A DNA stretch of 64,000 bases, taken from the NCBI RefSeq assembly GCF_001577755.1, contig NZ_CP010776.1:1426001-1490000 (forward strand), written 5' to 3'. The position numbers were made by a program, and so were the translations under genes. Of this stretch, positions 17,068 through 24,569 are shown in pieces. The notes under the pieces were generated by a model. The model saw nothing but the letters and a program-made list of their open reading frames with translations. It made no database searches and was not told the DNA's origin. The stretch comes from Rufibacter sp. DG15C. Its GTDB lineage: Bacteria > Bacteroidota > Bacteroidia > Cytophagales > Hymenobacteraceae. Position 1 is the first letter of the stretch; each line of letters begins with the position of its first letter.

Positions 17068-17571
17068 TTACTGCAGTTTAGCGCCTTTCATGCTGTACCA
17101 TGGGTGCAACTCCATGACCAGTCTTCCGGCTTTTACGGCGGGGTCTGCCTCTGTCAGGGCTTTGGCTTCTTCCATGGTCTTCACATTGAAGATGAAGATG
17201 CCGCGCATCTCACCATCATCCATAAAGGGGCCGGCCATGGTCAGCTTACCGTCGGCGGCCATCTTGTTGATGTGGGCCATGTGCTCGTCCTGGATGCGGG
17301 CGGCGGTTAAGGCGTCATGGCTGCGGTTAGGTCCTTTCTTCAAAATGGCCATGTAATAGGTTTTCATCTCGCCGTCCGCGGGCTCTTTTGCCTCATTGGG
17401 TTTGGCATCAGCTCCTTTAGCCGGAGTGGCAGCTTGCTCGGGCTTCGCATCTGATGGCTTTACCGCCGCTTGCTTGGCCTGTGCTTTTTTGGCTTTGGCG
17501 GGTTTGGTCTGGGCCTGTGCGTTGAAAAGGCAGGCCAGTACCAAGAGGCAGGTGTAAAGAATTCTGTTCAT
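17068..17571 (-). CDS. Secreted YciI-like (YCII-related) domain protein
   Basis: The 167-residue product has a signal peptide (MNRILYTCLLVLACLFNAQAQ at residues 1-21 contains a hydrophobic core and AQAQ cleavage site). A low-complexity Ala/Lys/Pro linker follows (about residues 22-70), then a YCII-related ferredoxin-like domain (MKTYYMAILKKGPNRSHD ... MAGPFMDDGEMRGIFIFNVK). YciI proteins are usually small and cytoplasmic, so the exported, linker-tethered form is unusual. The catalytic-type His seen in YciI may correspond to HDALTAARIQDEHMAHI. The ATG at 17571 is chosen because it creates the signal peptide; the frame extends upstream without homology. Confidence 0.8.
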   Translation of the reverse strand: MNRILYTCLLVLACLFNAQAQTKPAKAKKAQAKQAAVKPSDAKPEQAATPAKGADAKPNEAKEPADGEMKTYYMAILKKGPNRSHDALTAARIQDEHMAHINKMAADGKLTMAGPFMDDGEMRGIFIFNVKTMEEAKALTEADPAVKAGRLVMELHPWYSMKGAKLQ

Positions 17572-17763
17572 ATAGAAGGAGTTACTTGGGATAGACATAC
17601 GCGAAGGAACAATACTACAGATTTTCTGTTGAATTTCTGACAGCGGCACCATAAGGTGTATACCGAAGAACCACCGGCGGCTGTTGCAGCAAAGGGTTGA
17701 CTTTACCAGTAGGGCTGTGCAACTTAGGAGAAACAAACCAAGGCTCACCTAAACACCACTACT

Positions 17764-19947
17764 ATGAAGACCTCGTCTACTTTCCTGTTGGCCAGCGCCC
17801 TTGCGTTAGGGGTGAGCTGCCAAAGCAATAAACCCGCGTCAGGTGCCTCTACCGCTCCAGAAGCAGTAGCCACCCCAGTGCCCACGTTAGACTCCTTGCC
17901 CATGTACCCCCAGACTAAAAAAATCACCCATACTGACACCTACCACGGCACCCAGGTCCCAGACCCCTACCGCTGGCTGGAGGCAGACACGGCCCAGGAC
18001 GTAGCCGAATGGGTGAAAGCCCAGAACCAGGTCACGTTTGACTACCTGGAGAAGATTCCGTTCAGAAACCAAATCAAGGAACGCCTCACCAAGCTCTGGA
18101 ACTACCCCAAATACGGCGCGCCTTTCAGAGAAGGAGACTACTACTACTTCTACAAAAACGACGGGCTCCAGAACCAGGCCGTGCTCTACCGCATGAAAGG
18201 CCTGGACGGTACACCAGAACTGTTCCTGGACCCCAACAAGCTCTCCACGGACGGTACTACTTCTCTAGGGAGTCTGGCCTTCAGCAAGGATGCTAGGTAC
18301 GCGGTCTACACCACCTCTACCGGCGGCTCTGACTGGCGAGATGGCTATGTATTGGACGTGGCCACGGGCAAGAAACTGATGGATGAACTGCACTGGATTA
18401 AGTTCTCGGGCACCAGCTGGCACCAGGACGGTTTCTTCTACAGCCGGTACGCAGAGCCCAAACAAGGCTCCAAGATGGCGAACAAGAACGAGTACCACCA
18501 GGTCTACTACCACAAAGTAGGCACCCCGCAAAGCCAGGATAAACTCATCTGGGAAGCTAAACAACATCCCTTGCGCCTCTTGTTTGCGGGCACAACCGAG
18601 GATGAGAAATACCTGATTTTAACCGCCTCTGAAGGCACCAGCAACAACTCCTTGTATGTAAAGGATTTGAGCAAAGCCAGCAACCCGATTGTGCCCTTGG
18701 TAGAGAGTTTCGGCAAAGAATACGGCGTGGTAGAGAACATAGGCGACAAGCTAATTGTCCTCACCAACCAGGACGCGCCCAAGTACAAGCTTATTGAGAT
18801 TGACCTGAGCCGTCCGCAGAAAGCCAACTGGAAAACGCTGGTCCCAGAAACCGACAACGTGCTCAACTCGGCGGCGTTGGTGGGCGGCAAATTGGTGCTA
18901 AACTACATGAAGGACGCGGCCACGCTGGTGCGTGTGCATGACACCGCCGGCAAATGGCTCCATGACGTCAAGCTCCCAACTTTGGGCACGGCCAGTGGCT
19001 TCAGTGGCAAGAAAGCCGACAAGACCGTCTTCTACACCTTCACCTCGTTCACGTATCCCAGTGCCATCTACCAGTATGACGTGGCCAGCAACGCCTCCAC
19101 ACTCTACAAGAAAGCCGAGATAGACGTGAACATGGATGCCTATGAAACCAGGCAGGTCTTCTACCCCAGCAAGGACGGCACCAAGATTCCTATGTTCATC
19201 ACGCACAAAAAAGGCCTGAAACTGGATGGCAACAATCCCACCTACCTGTATGCCTACGGCGGCTTCAACGCGTCAATGACACCTTACTTTAGCGTGAGTA
19301 ACATGCTGTGGCTGGAGAACGGCGGCGTGCTGGCCATTGCCAATATTAGGGGCGGCGGCGAGTACGGCGAGGACTGGCACAAAGCGGGCATGACACCTAA
19401 CAAGCAGAACGTGTTTGACGACTTTATTGCCGCCGCTGAGCACTTGATTGCCCAGAAATACACCTCCTCCCAGAAGCTGGCCATTGCCGGTGGCTCTAAC
19501 GGGGGCTTGCTCATCGGCGCCGTGGTTAACCAGCGCCCCGAACTCTTCAAAGTGGCCTTGCCCGCCGTGGGCGTGATGGACATGCTGCGCTTCCACAAAT
19601 TTACCATTGGCTGGGCTTGGGTGCCGGAGTACGGCTCCTCAGATGACGCGAAGCAGTTCCAGAACCTGATGGCCTTCTCGCCTATCCACAACCTTAAAGA
19701 CGGCGTGAACTATCCGGCCACCCTGGTCACCACCGCTGACCATGACGACCGCGTGGTGCCGGCGCACTCGTTCAAGTACATCGCCACTTTGCAGGAGGAA
19801 GGCGCCGGCTTCAACCCCTATTTGATACGGGTAGACGTGAAAGCGGGCCACGGCGCGGGCAAATCCACCACCGCTCAAATTGCCGAGGCCGCGGATGTCT
19901 GGTCTTTTGTCTATGAGAACATGGGCGTGAACCCGTACCAGAAGTAA
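17764..19947 (+). CDS. Prolyl oligopeptidase family serine peptidase (S9A)
   Basis: Serine peptidase cleaving after proline in short peptides. The 727-residue protein has a lipoprotein-type signal (LALGVSCQS, Cys at about residue 19), so it probably acts in the periplasm. After a linker, PYRWLEADTAQDVAEWV starts the family N-terminus, a seven-bladed propeller occupies about residues 120-440, and the alpha/beta-hydrolase domain has the triad Ser578 (GGSNGG), Asp662 (DHDDRV) and His696 (AGHGAGKST). A clear terminator follows, so the gene appears monocistronic. Confidence 0.95.
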   Translation: MKTSSTFLLASALALGVSCQSNKPASGASTAPEAVATPVPTLDSLPMYPQTKKITHTDTYHGTQVPDPYRWLEADTAQDVAEWVKAQNQVTFDYLEKIPFRNQIKERLTKLWNYPKYGAPFREGDYYYFYKNDGLQNQAVLYRMKGLDGTPELFLDPNKLSTDGTTSLGSLAFSKDARYAVYTTSTGGSDWRDGYVLDVATGKKLMDELHWIKFSGTSWHQDGFFYSRYAEPKQGSKMANKNEYHQVYYHKVGTPQSQDKLIWEAKQHPLRLLFAGTTEDEKYLILTASEGTSNNSLYVKDLSKASNPIVPLVESFGKEYGVVENIGDKLIVLTNQDAPKYKLIEIDLSRPQKANWKTLVPETDNVLNSAALVGGKLVLNYMKDAATLVRVHDTAGKWLHDVKLPTLGTASGFSGKKADKTVFYTFTSFTYPSAIYQYDVASNASTLYKKAEIDVNMDAYETRQVFYPSKDGTKIPMFITHKKGLKLDGNNPTYLYAYGGFNASMTPYFSVSNMLWLENGGVLAIANIRGGGEYGEDWHKAGMTPNKQNVFDDFIAAAEHLIAQKYTSSQKLAIAGGSNGGLLIGAVVNQRPELFKVALPAVGVMDMLRFHKFTIGWAWVPEYGSSDDAKQFQNLMAFSPIHNLKDGVNYPATLVTTADHDDRVVPAHSFKYIATLQEEGAGFNPYLIRVDVKAGHGAGKSTTAQIAEAADVWSFVYENMGVNPYQK

Positions 19948-19966
19948 GGCAATCCCTTAAAGACAG

Positions 19967-20001
19967 AAAGGCCGATGCTCCTTTGACATCGGCCTTTTTT
20001 A
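19967..20001 (+). terminator. Intrinsic terminator of the prolyl oligopeptidase gene
   Basis: A 9-bp perfect stem (AGGCCGATG 19969-19977 with CATCGGCCT 19987-19995) is followed by a run of six T residues. Confidence 0.93.
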
Positions 20002-20062
20002 TTGCGCTCGGTTTGCCATATCTTGCTCCTAGTATTCTAACCTGATTTTACCTTTAAACCAT

Positions 20063-20539
20063 ATGAGCCTTACCGTCTCCATTAGAAAAGGAACGCCCAC
20101 TGACCTGGCCGCTGTGCACGCACTAATTGTAGAACTGGCCGTCTATGAGAAAGCGCCCAATGAGGTAACCAACACCTTGGAAGACATGCAACGGGACGGT
20201 TTCGGGGAGCAGCCCATCTTTGAGTTCTATGTAGCCGATTCTGAAGAGGAGGGTATTGTAGGCATTGCCTTGTATTACACCGCCTACTCCACCTGGAAAG
20301 GCAAGATGCTCTTTCTGGAAGACATTGTGGTGACGGAGCGCCACCGCCGGAAGGGCATTGGCCGGTTGTTGTTCACCGCGGTGGTAGAGGCCGCCAAGGC
20401 CGGCAAGTACAAGCGCATGAAATGGCAGGTACTGGATTGGAACGAGCCCGCCATCAACTTCTACCGCAGCATTGGCGCCAACCTGGACGGCGAATGGATT
20501 AACTGCAACCTCTCAGAGGAACAACTGTTACAGCACTAA
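20063..20539 (+). CDS. GNAT acetyltransferase of the diamine N-acetyltransferase type
   Basis: This 158-residue cytoplasmic enzyme has the GNAT fold: VSIRKGTPTDLAAVHALI at the N-terminus, MLFLEDIVVTERHRRKGIGR with the acetyl-CoA loop RRKGIGR (about residues 95-101), and WQVLDWNEPAINFYRSIGA near the end. The order and the WNEPAINFY motif resemble spermidine/spermine N-acetyltransferases, which modify polyamines or thialysine-like amines. The substrate is inferred from family resemblance only. It is followed by a fused terminator-PR structure. Confidence 0.88.
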   Translation: MSLTVSIRKGTPTDLAAVHALIVELAVYEKAPNEVTNTLEDMQRDGFGEQPIFEFYVADSEEEGIVGIALYYTAYSTWKGKMLFLEDIVVTERHRRKGIGRLLFTAVVEAAKAGKYKRMKWQVLDWNEPAINFYRSIGANLDGEWINCNLSEEQLLQH

Positions 20540-20556
20540 ACACTACCCGCTCAAAC

Positions 20557-20598
20557 AAAACAGCCCGAAGACGACACCAAGTGTTTTCGGGCTGTTTT
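20557..20598 (+). terminator. Terminator hairpin whose right arm is also the left arm of PR copy 9
   Basis: AAAACAGCCCGAA (20557-20569) pairs perfectly with TTCGGGCTGTTTT (20586-20598), and an inner ACAC/GTGT stem can extend the loop. The right arm is simultaneously the left arm of the PR palindrome, so two mutually exclusive hairpins are possible. It follows the acetyltransferase gene and faces a convergent gene. Confidence 0.82.
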
Positions 20599-20619
20599 CA
20601 TGAAAAGAGGCCAAAAACG
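20583..20619. repeat. PR palindrome copy 9, fused to terminator
   Basis: The left arm GTTTTCGGGCTGTTTT is shared with the preceding terminator stem. The right arm GAAAAGAGGCCAAAAACG is closer to the PR consensus than the left. Confidence 0.82.
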
Positions 20620-20634
20620 AATCTGGCCACTTTC

Positions 20635-20669
20635 TCACTGTTTACTTCTTACTGCTACCTGTTCACTGC
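20635..20669 (+). repeat. 7-bp periodic array (unit TNACTGY-like), five units
   Basis: Five heptamers in register: TCACTGT, TTACTTC, TTACTGC, TACCTGT, TCACTGC. The array runs up to the stop codon of the convergent DUF4286 gene. Confidence 0.75.
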
Positions 20670-20974
20670 TAGGCCACTACTTCCAGCACCGTCCTGAAGG
20701 CGGCGTACTTGCCGGGGAACTTCGCCTGCATTTTGCCCTGCATGGTTTTGTCATGGTCGTGGTGGTATTCCAATAGGTCATCCATGTGGCGGGCATAGTA
20801 CTGCACGGCGTAGGTAGTGCCGCCGTTGTCTTCGTCTTCCATCACTTTGGCAATCTGGAATTTTATGAAAAACGTGGTGGCCATAACCTCGGGTACATGC
20901 GTCTCCTGCATCCACTGTAACCACTCTTCGGCTACAGCATTCTCAATACTCACGGTCTCGTTGAAAAGAATCAT
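20669..20974 (-). CDS. DUF4286 family protein
   Basis: The 101-residue cytoplasmic protein matches DUF4286 over its full length: MILFNETVSIENAVAEEWLQ at the start, then MQETHVPEVMATTFFIKFQI, and TYAVQYYARHMDDLLEYH. The family looks like a small alpha+beta ferredoxin-like (dimeric alpha-beta barrel) fold with no assigned function. The ATG at 20974 is preferred over a TTG two codons upstream. It is divergent from the TonB/MORN gene across a 105-bp gap. Confidence 0.85.
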   Translation of the reverse strand: MILFNETVSIENAVAEEWLQWMQETHVPEVMATTFFIKFQIAKVMEDEDNGGTTYAVQYYARHMDDLLEYHHDHDKTMQGKMQAKFPGKYAAFRTVLEVVA

Positions 20975-20990
20975 CCTCAAAATTAGTGCT

Positions 20991-20998
20991 TATCTTTG
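20991..20998 (+). promoter_or_regulatory. Candidate -7 box for the TonB/MORN gene
   Basis: TATCTTTG matches TAnnTTTG, 82 bp before the start codon at 21080. No -33 TTG is seen at the expected 19-21 bp. Confidence 0.4.
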
Positions 20999-21079
20999 AT
21001 AACAGAAATTAGTGAGAGAAAGGTGCCTTGAAACTCTCTGTTATTCACCCAGCTTCTTAAATCATAACTCCTTGCCTGA

Positions 21080-21892
21080 ATGAGAATCTTGCTTTGCTTT
21101 CTCTTGCTTTCTTTTGGATGCATAATTACTTCTTTTGCTCAAACAGATTCTTTAGAATACCTGAATGAACATAGAATCAGGGTATATTCTAAGGAAGGGG
21201 CCACGTACTATAAAGTAAAACATTGGGAGGGAGTCGCCAAGGGGAAAGGATCAGAATCCATCTATTACATGTCGGGAGAAAAAGAAAGCTTTATTCCATA
21301 CGCCATCATGGATTCTGTGAAAGAGGGAATGTCTGCCAGCTGGTACAAGACCGGGCAGATGAGCGAGAAGAAGTTCTACCACAAAGATAACGTTCATGGC
21401 ATCACAGAGAAATGGTTTGAAGACGGCCGACGAAAAGCCTTGGCTATTTACTGGCAAGATACCCTGCACGGCACCGTAAAAACATTTTACCCTTCTGGCG
21501 CTTTGAAACGGCTGGATATGTATGAAAAAGGGAAGCTAAAGGAGGGACACTGTTATGCGGCAGATAGCACCGAGATAGCCTATTATCCTTATCAAGTAGA
21601 AGCAAAGTTTAAAGGCGGATCAGAAGGTTTATATAAGTACATTGTCTCAAAAGTACAGGTACCTGAGCTAGCCTTGATGACAGGCATAGGTGGAAACGTT
21701 TTGGCCGAGTTTATTATTGACTCCTATGGAGATGTGCAGAGTGTTCATGTGAGGAAGGCCTCATATAAGGAGTTTGCAGACGAGGTAGCTAGAGTCCTTA
21801 AAAAAATGCCTAAATGGGAGCCCGCCAGTTTAGACGGTGAGAAGGTTTCCACCAAATACACTGTCCCTGTGAAATTTAGCATCAAAGAATAA
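21080..21892 (+). CDS. MORN-repeat protein with TonB C-terminal domain
   Basis: The 270-residue product has a signal peptide (hydrophobic about residues 3-20, ending SFAQT). Three or four MORN/YwqK-like repeats follow (GMSASWYKTGQMSEKKFYH, GITEKWFEDGRRKALAIY, GTVKTFYPSGALKRLDMYE; about residues 75-155). A TonB C-terminal domain ends the protein (about residues 180-268: GGNVLAEFIIDSYGDVQSV ... VARVLKKMPKWEPA). TonB-type domains contact outer-membrane receptors, but here there is no visible ExbB/D-linked TM anchor beyond the signal, so energy transduction is uncertain. Such MORN-TonB fusions are common in Bacteroidota and their role is unknown. Confidence 0.82.
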   Translation: MRILLCFLLLSFGCIITSFAQTDSLEYLNEHRIRVYSKEGATYYKVKHWEGVAKGKGSESIYYMSGEKESFIPYAIMDSVKEGMSASWYKTGQMSEKKFYHKDNVHGITEKWFEDGRRKALAIYWQDTLHGTVKTFYPSGALKRLDMYEKGKLKEGHCYAADSTEIAYYPYQVEAKFKGGSEGLYKYIVSKVQVPELALMTGIGGNVLAEFIIDSYGDVQSVHVRKASYKEFADEVARVLKKMPKWEPASLDGEKVSTKYTVPVKFSIKE

Positions 21893-21898
21893 TGATAA

Positions 21899-21936
21899 CG
21901 TTTTTGGCCTGTTTCCACCAAAACAAGCCAAAAACG
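21899..21936. repeat. PR palindrome copy 10
   Basis: Arms CGTTTTTGGCCTGTTT and AAACAAGCCAAAAACG (one C-A mismatch). It starts 7 bp after the TonB/MORN gene and ends 5 bp before the stop codon of the convergent MFS gene. Confidence 0.9.
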
Positions 21937-21941
21937 AAACC

Positions 21942-23183
21942 TCAATGCTCTTCCAAGTAATCCAACTCCTTGCCGTAGCTTTCTGACAAGGTGAGGATGG
22001 CCACCAGCGCAATGCTCAAGGCAATGACGCCCAAGATGCCTGCCGTCTGTATGAGCCCGAACTCCTCTTTGAACGCACTGAAGGAAAGCGTAAGCGGAAT
22101 GACGGCGCCCCGTACAAAATTAGGAACGGTGGTAGTGACGGTGGCGCGAATGTTGGTGCCAAACTGCTCAGCGGCGATGGTCACGAAAACGGCCCAGTAA
22201 CCACTGCAGAAACCAAGTGCCACGCACAGGCCATAAAAATAGGCCTCAGAGGCATTGGTGGCCAATAGGTACAGTGCAATGACACCTGCCAGCATGAAGA
22301 GGAAGACCACCACCACGCGCTTCCGGCTTTTCATCTGCTGACTCAGCAGACCGCTGGCCACGTCTCCCAGACTCAGCCCGAAGTATGAGAAGCCAATGGC
22401 CTTGGCCACCGAGACAACCACTGGCACGCCCAAGGCTTGGGCAAACTCTGGGGAGAAGGTGATGAGCACGCCAATCACAAACCAGATGGGCACGCCAATC
22501 AAGATGCATTTGAGGTATTTCATAAATCTAGTCCCGTTGGTGAACAGGCTCAGGAAGTTGCCGCGCTTTACTTCTTCGCGCTGGGACCGCTCAAACATGC
22601 CAGACTCAAACACGCCAATCCGCAACAGCAACAAGAGCAGACCCAAGCCACCGCCTACAAAATAAGCGGTCCGCCAATGGAAGTACTCGCCAATGATACC
22701 GGCCAGAATAGCCCCTGAAATGCCCACCGAGGCCACAATGGTGGTCCCATAGCCGCGCTTTTCTTTGGGTAACACCTCAGAGACCAAGGTAATACCAGCG
22801 CCTAATTCGCCGGCTAAGCCTACTCCGGCTACAAACCGCAGCCAGGCATAGGCATCAATGTTTGTCACGAACCCATTGGCCAAGTTAGCGGCAGAATACA
22901 AAAAGATAGACCCAAACAATACTGAGATTCGGCCTTTTTTGTCTCCTAACACCCCCCAAAAGATGCCCCCAAGCAGCATACCAGCCATTTGCATATTTAT
23001 AAGACGCACGCCTTGATCCAGCAGGTCTGCGGGATTGGAAACACCTAGCTCCTTTAGACTGGCAATTCTGACTATACTAAATAAAACCAAGTCATAGATG
23101 TCTACAAAGTAGCCTAGGGCCGCTACGATCACTGCCGTGTTCAGCAATTTTACATGGGTGGTGGGCAAAACAGGTGTGCTCAT
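21942..23183 (-). CDS. Major facilitator superfamily transporter
   Basis: The product (413 residues) is an inner-membrane protein with about 12 TM segments. The loop 2-3 signature appears as GVLGDKKGRISVLFGSI (consensus GxLaDrxGrkxxl), and the loop after TM4 contains LVSEVLPKEKRGYGTT, as in the metabolite:H+ symporter group (sugar or organic-acid carriers). The first TM includes GYFVDIYDLVLFS, an acidic motif typical of this subgroup. The substrate is not evident and no catabolic gene adjoins it. It converges on the TonB/MORN gene with PR copy 10 between. Confidence 0.9.
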   Translation of the reverse strand: MSTPVLPTTHVKLLNTAVIVAALGYFVDIYDLVLFSIVRIASLKELGVSNPADLLDQGVRLINMQMAGMLLGGIFWGVLGDKKGRISVLFGSIFLYSAANLANGFVTNIDAYAWLRFVAGVGLAGELGAGITLVSEVLPKEKRGYGTTIVASVGISGAILAGIIGEYFHWRTAYFVGGGLGLLLLLLRIGVFESGMFERSQREEVKRGNFLSLFTNGTRFMKYLKCILIGVPIWFVIGVLITFSPEFAQALGVPVVVSVAKAIGFSYFGLSLGDVASGLLSQQMKSRKRVVVVFLFMLAGVIALYLLATNASEAYFYGLCVALGFCSGYWAVFVTIAAEQFGTNIRATVTTTVPNFVRGAVIPLTLSFSAFKEEFGLIQTAGILGVIALSIALVAILTLSESYGKELDYLEEH

Positions 23184-23357
23184 GCTACGATAGATGTTGG
23201 AACATTAATTGTAAATTTCAAATAAGGTGGTGTCATTCTCTAAATATTCAGAAAAAACTATAATTACTTTGTTTACAGATATTTATATTTTTTCAATATA
23301 TTTATAATCCAGAGCGAAATAGTGAGGTTGATTTTACTTCAGGACAAAAAAATCTTA

Positions 23358-23365
23358 TATTTTTG
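23358..23365 (+). promoter_or_regulatory. Candidate -7 box for the TraB-like gene
   Basis: TATTTTTG (TAnnTTTG) lies 24 bp before the start at 23390, in an AT-rich 206-bp gap between divergent genes. The rest of that gap shows no other feature. Confidence 0.5.
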
Positions 23366-23389
23366 TTAAGAATTTGTAACCTTGCTCCT

Positions 23390-24274
23390 ATGAACTCGTA
23401 TAAGGCTGCCGCTTTCGCATTGCTTCTCTTGCTAGTAACTGGTTTAGGTTTGTCCTCACCAGTTATGGCGGCTGACGCACCTACCGTTGCCAAGCAGTCT
23501 CTGCTCTGGAAAGTAAGCGGCAAAGGAATCAAGACATCGTATGTCTTCGGTACCTTTCACCTTGTTCCAAAAGACCAGTTCTCTCTGCCTAGTAAGGTAA
23601 AACAAAAACTTATCAAATCCGAGACGGTGGTATTTGAGGTAGACCTGGACAGCCCAGAGTTGACAAGAGGCATGACGCACGCCATGCGCATGGCCAAACC
23701 CTTGGAGAGCCTCATGACCCCGCAAGACTACAACTGGCTGGCCCAGTTTGTGCATGACAGCCTAGAGCGCAACATGCAGTTCTTTAGATACATCAAGCCA
23801 GGCTTTTTGGGACAGATGTTGTTGTACCCTAAGATGCTAGGCTACAACCCAGAGTCATATGACTTGGCGCTGTTGGACCTGGCTAAGAAATGGCACAAGT
23901 CTGTGTACACGCTAGAGACCCCTGCCGAGCAGATTGCCCTTTTCGACCAGATTAACCTGGAAACCCAGACCCAGCAGTTTTTGAACAGCGTAAAGCAGTT
24001 TGACCGTCAGCGCAAGCTCATGAAACAAATGCTCACCCTGTACCACCAAGAAGACTTGAATGGCCTGTATGCCCTTATCAACTCAGAAAGCGGCCCTGAC
24101 AACCAAGACTTTTTACTAGATGAGCGCAATGAGCGCTGGCTTAATCCATTGATTAAGAAGATGAAGAAAAGCCCTTCTTTTATTGCCGTTGGCGCCGCGC
24201 ATTTACCGGGTGAATATGGCTTGTTAGAAATGCTGAAAGCCAAGGGCTACAAGGTGGAGCCTGTATTTGACTAA
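23390..24274 (+). CDS. TraB/GumN family protein
   Basis: The 294-residue exported protein has a signal peptide (about residues 3-28, ending PVMAAD). The TraB/GumN pattern is clear: SLLWKVSGKGIKTSYVFGTFHLVPKD near the start with the conserved G(T)xH, an ETVVFEVDL strand, and at the end FIAVGAAHLPGEYGLLEMLK, which carries the second conserved GAxHLxGxxG motif. Family members are thought to be metal-dependent hydrolases or proteases (Tiki-like) acting outside the cytoplasm. The ATG at 23390 is chosen because the upstream frame lacks a signal. A terminator follows. Confidence 0.9.
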   Translation: MNSYKAAAFALLLLLVTGLGLSSPVMAADAPTVAKQSLLWKVSGKGIKTSYVFGTFHLVPKDQFSLPSKVKQKLIKSETVVFEVDLDSPELTRGMTHAMRMAKPLESLMTPQDYNWLAQFVHDSLERNMQFFRYIKPGFLGQMLLYPKMLGYNPESYDLALLDLAKKWHKSVYTLETPAEQIALFDQINLETQTQQFLNSVKQFDRQRKLMKQMLTLYHQEDLNGLYALINSESGPDNQDFLLDERNERWLNPLIKKMKKSPSFIAVGAAHLPGEYGLLEMLKAKGYKVEPVFD

Positions 24275-24314
24275 AATTTACATCAACGTTTATAGACACA
24301 ATATTTACTATACT

Positions 24315-24360
24315 AAAGCAAAGAGGCCTGCTCCACCATGAGCTGGCCTCTTTGCTTTTA
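24315..24360 (+). terminator. Intrinsic terminator of the TraB-like gene
   Basis: A 14-bp perfect stem (AAAGCAAAGAGGCC 24315-24328 with GGCCTCTTTGCTTT 24345-24358) encloses a 16-base loop. The A-rich 5' and T-rich 3' arms allow action in both directions. The 130 bp after it hold nothing recognised until the next hairpin. Confidence 0.88.
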
Positions 24361-24487
24361 CTCCTGTTCTTGCTTAAGTCATCCAACTAAAATGCCCCAT
24401 TTGTGAGCAGATGAATACCTGGCTTGGAGAAGGATGATTATAAGTAGCAATTGGCCACACTATCCAACACCCAGTAAAGTCATCTGT

Positions 24488-24535
24488 AAAACGGAACCGC
24501 CTCCTTGAAGTATTTCAAGGAGGCGGTTCCGTTTT
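24488..24535 (+). terminator. 22-bp hairpin joined to PR copy 11
   Basis: 24488-24509 pairs perfectly with 24514-24535 around a GTAT loop. The right arm ends CCGTTTT, which is the beginning of the PR left arm, so the PR T-tract serves as the terminator U-tract. It lies at the junction of two convergent genes. Confidence 0.85.
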
Positions 24536-24568
24536 TGGCTTAGTTTCGCCAAAACAGGTCAAAAACGG
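24529..24568. repeat. PR palindrome copy 11, fused to terminator
   Basis: Left arm CCGTTTTTGGCTTAGTTT, right arm AAAACAGGTCAAAAACGG. Its first seven bases belong to the preceding hairpin stem and it ends 1 bp before the stop codon of the TonB receptor gene. Confidence 0.88.
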
Positions 24569-24569
24569 C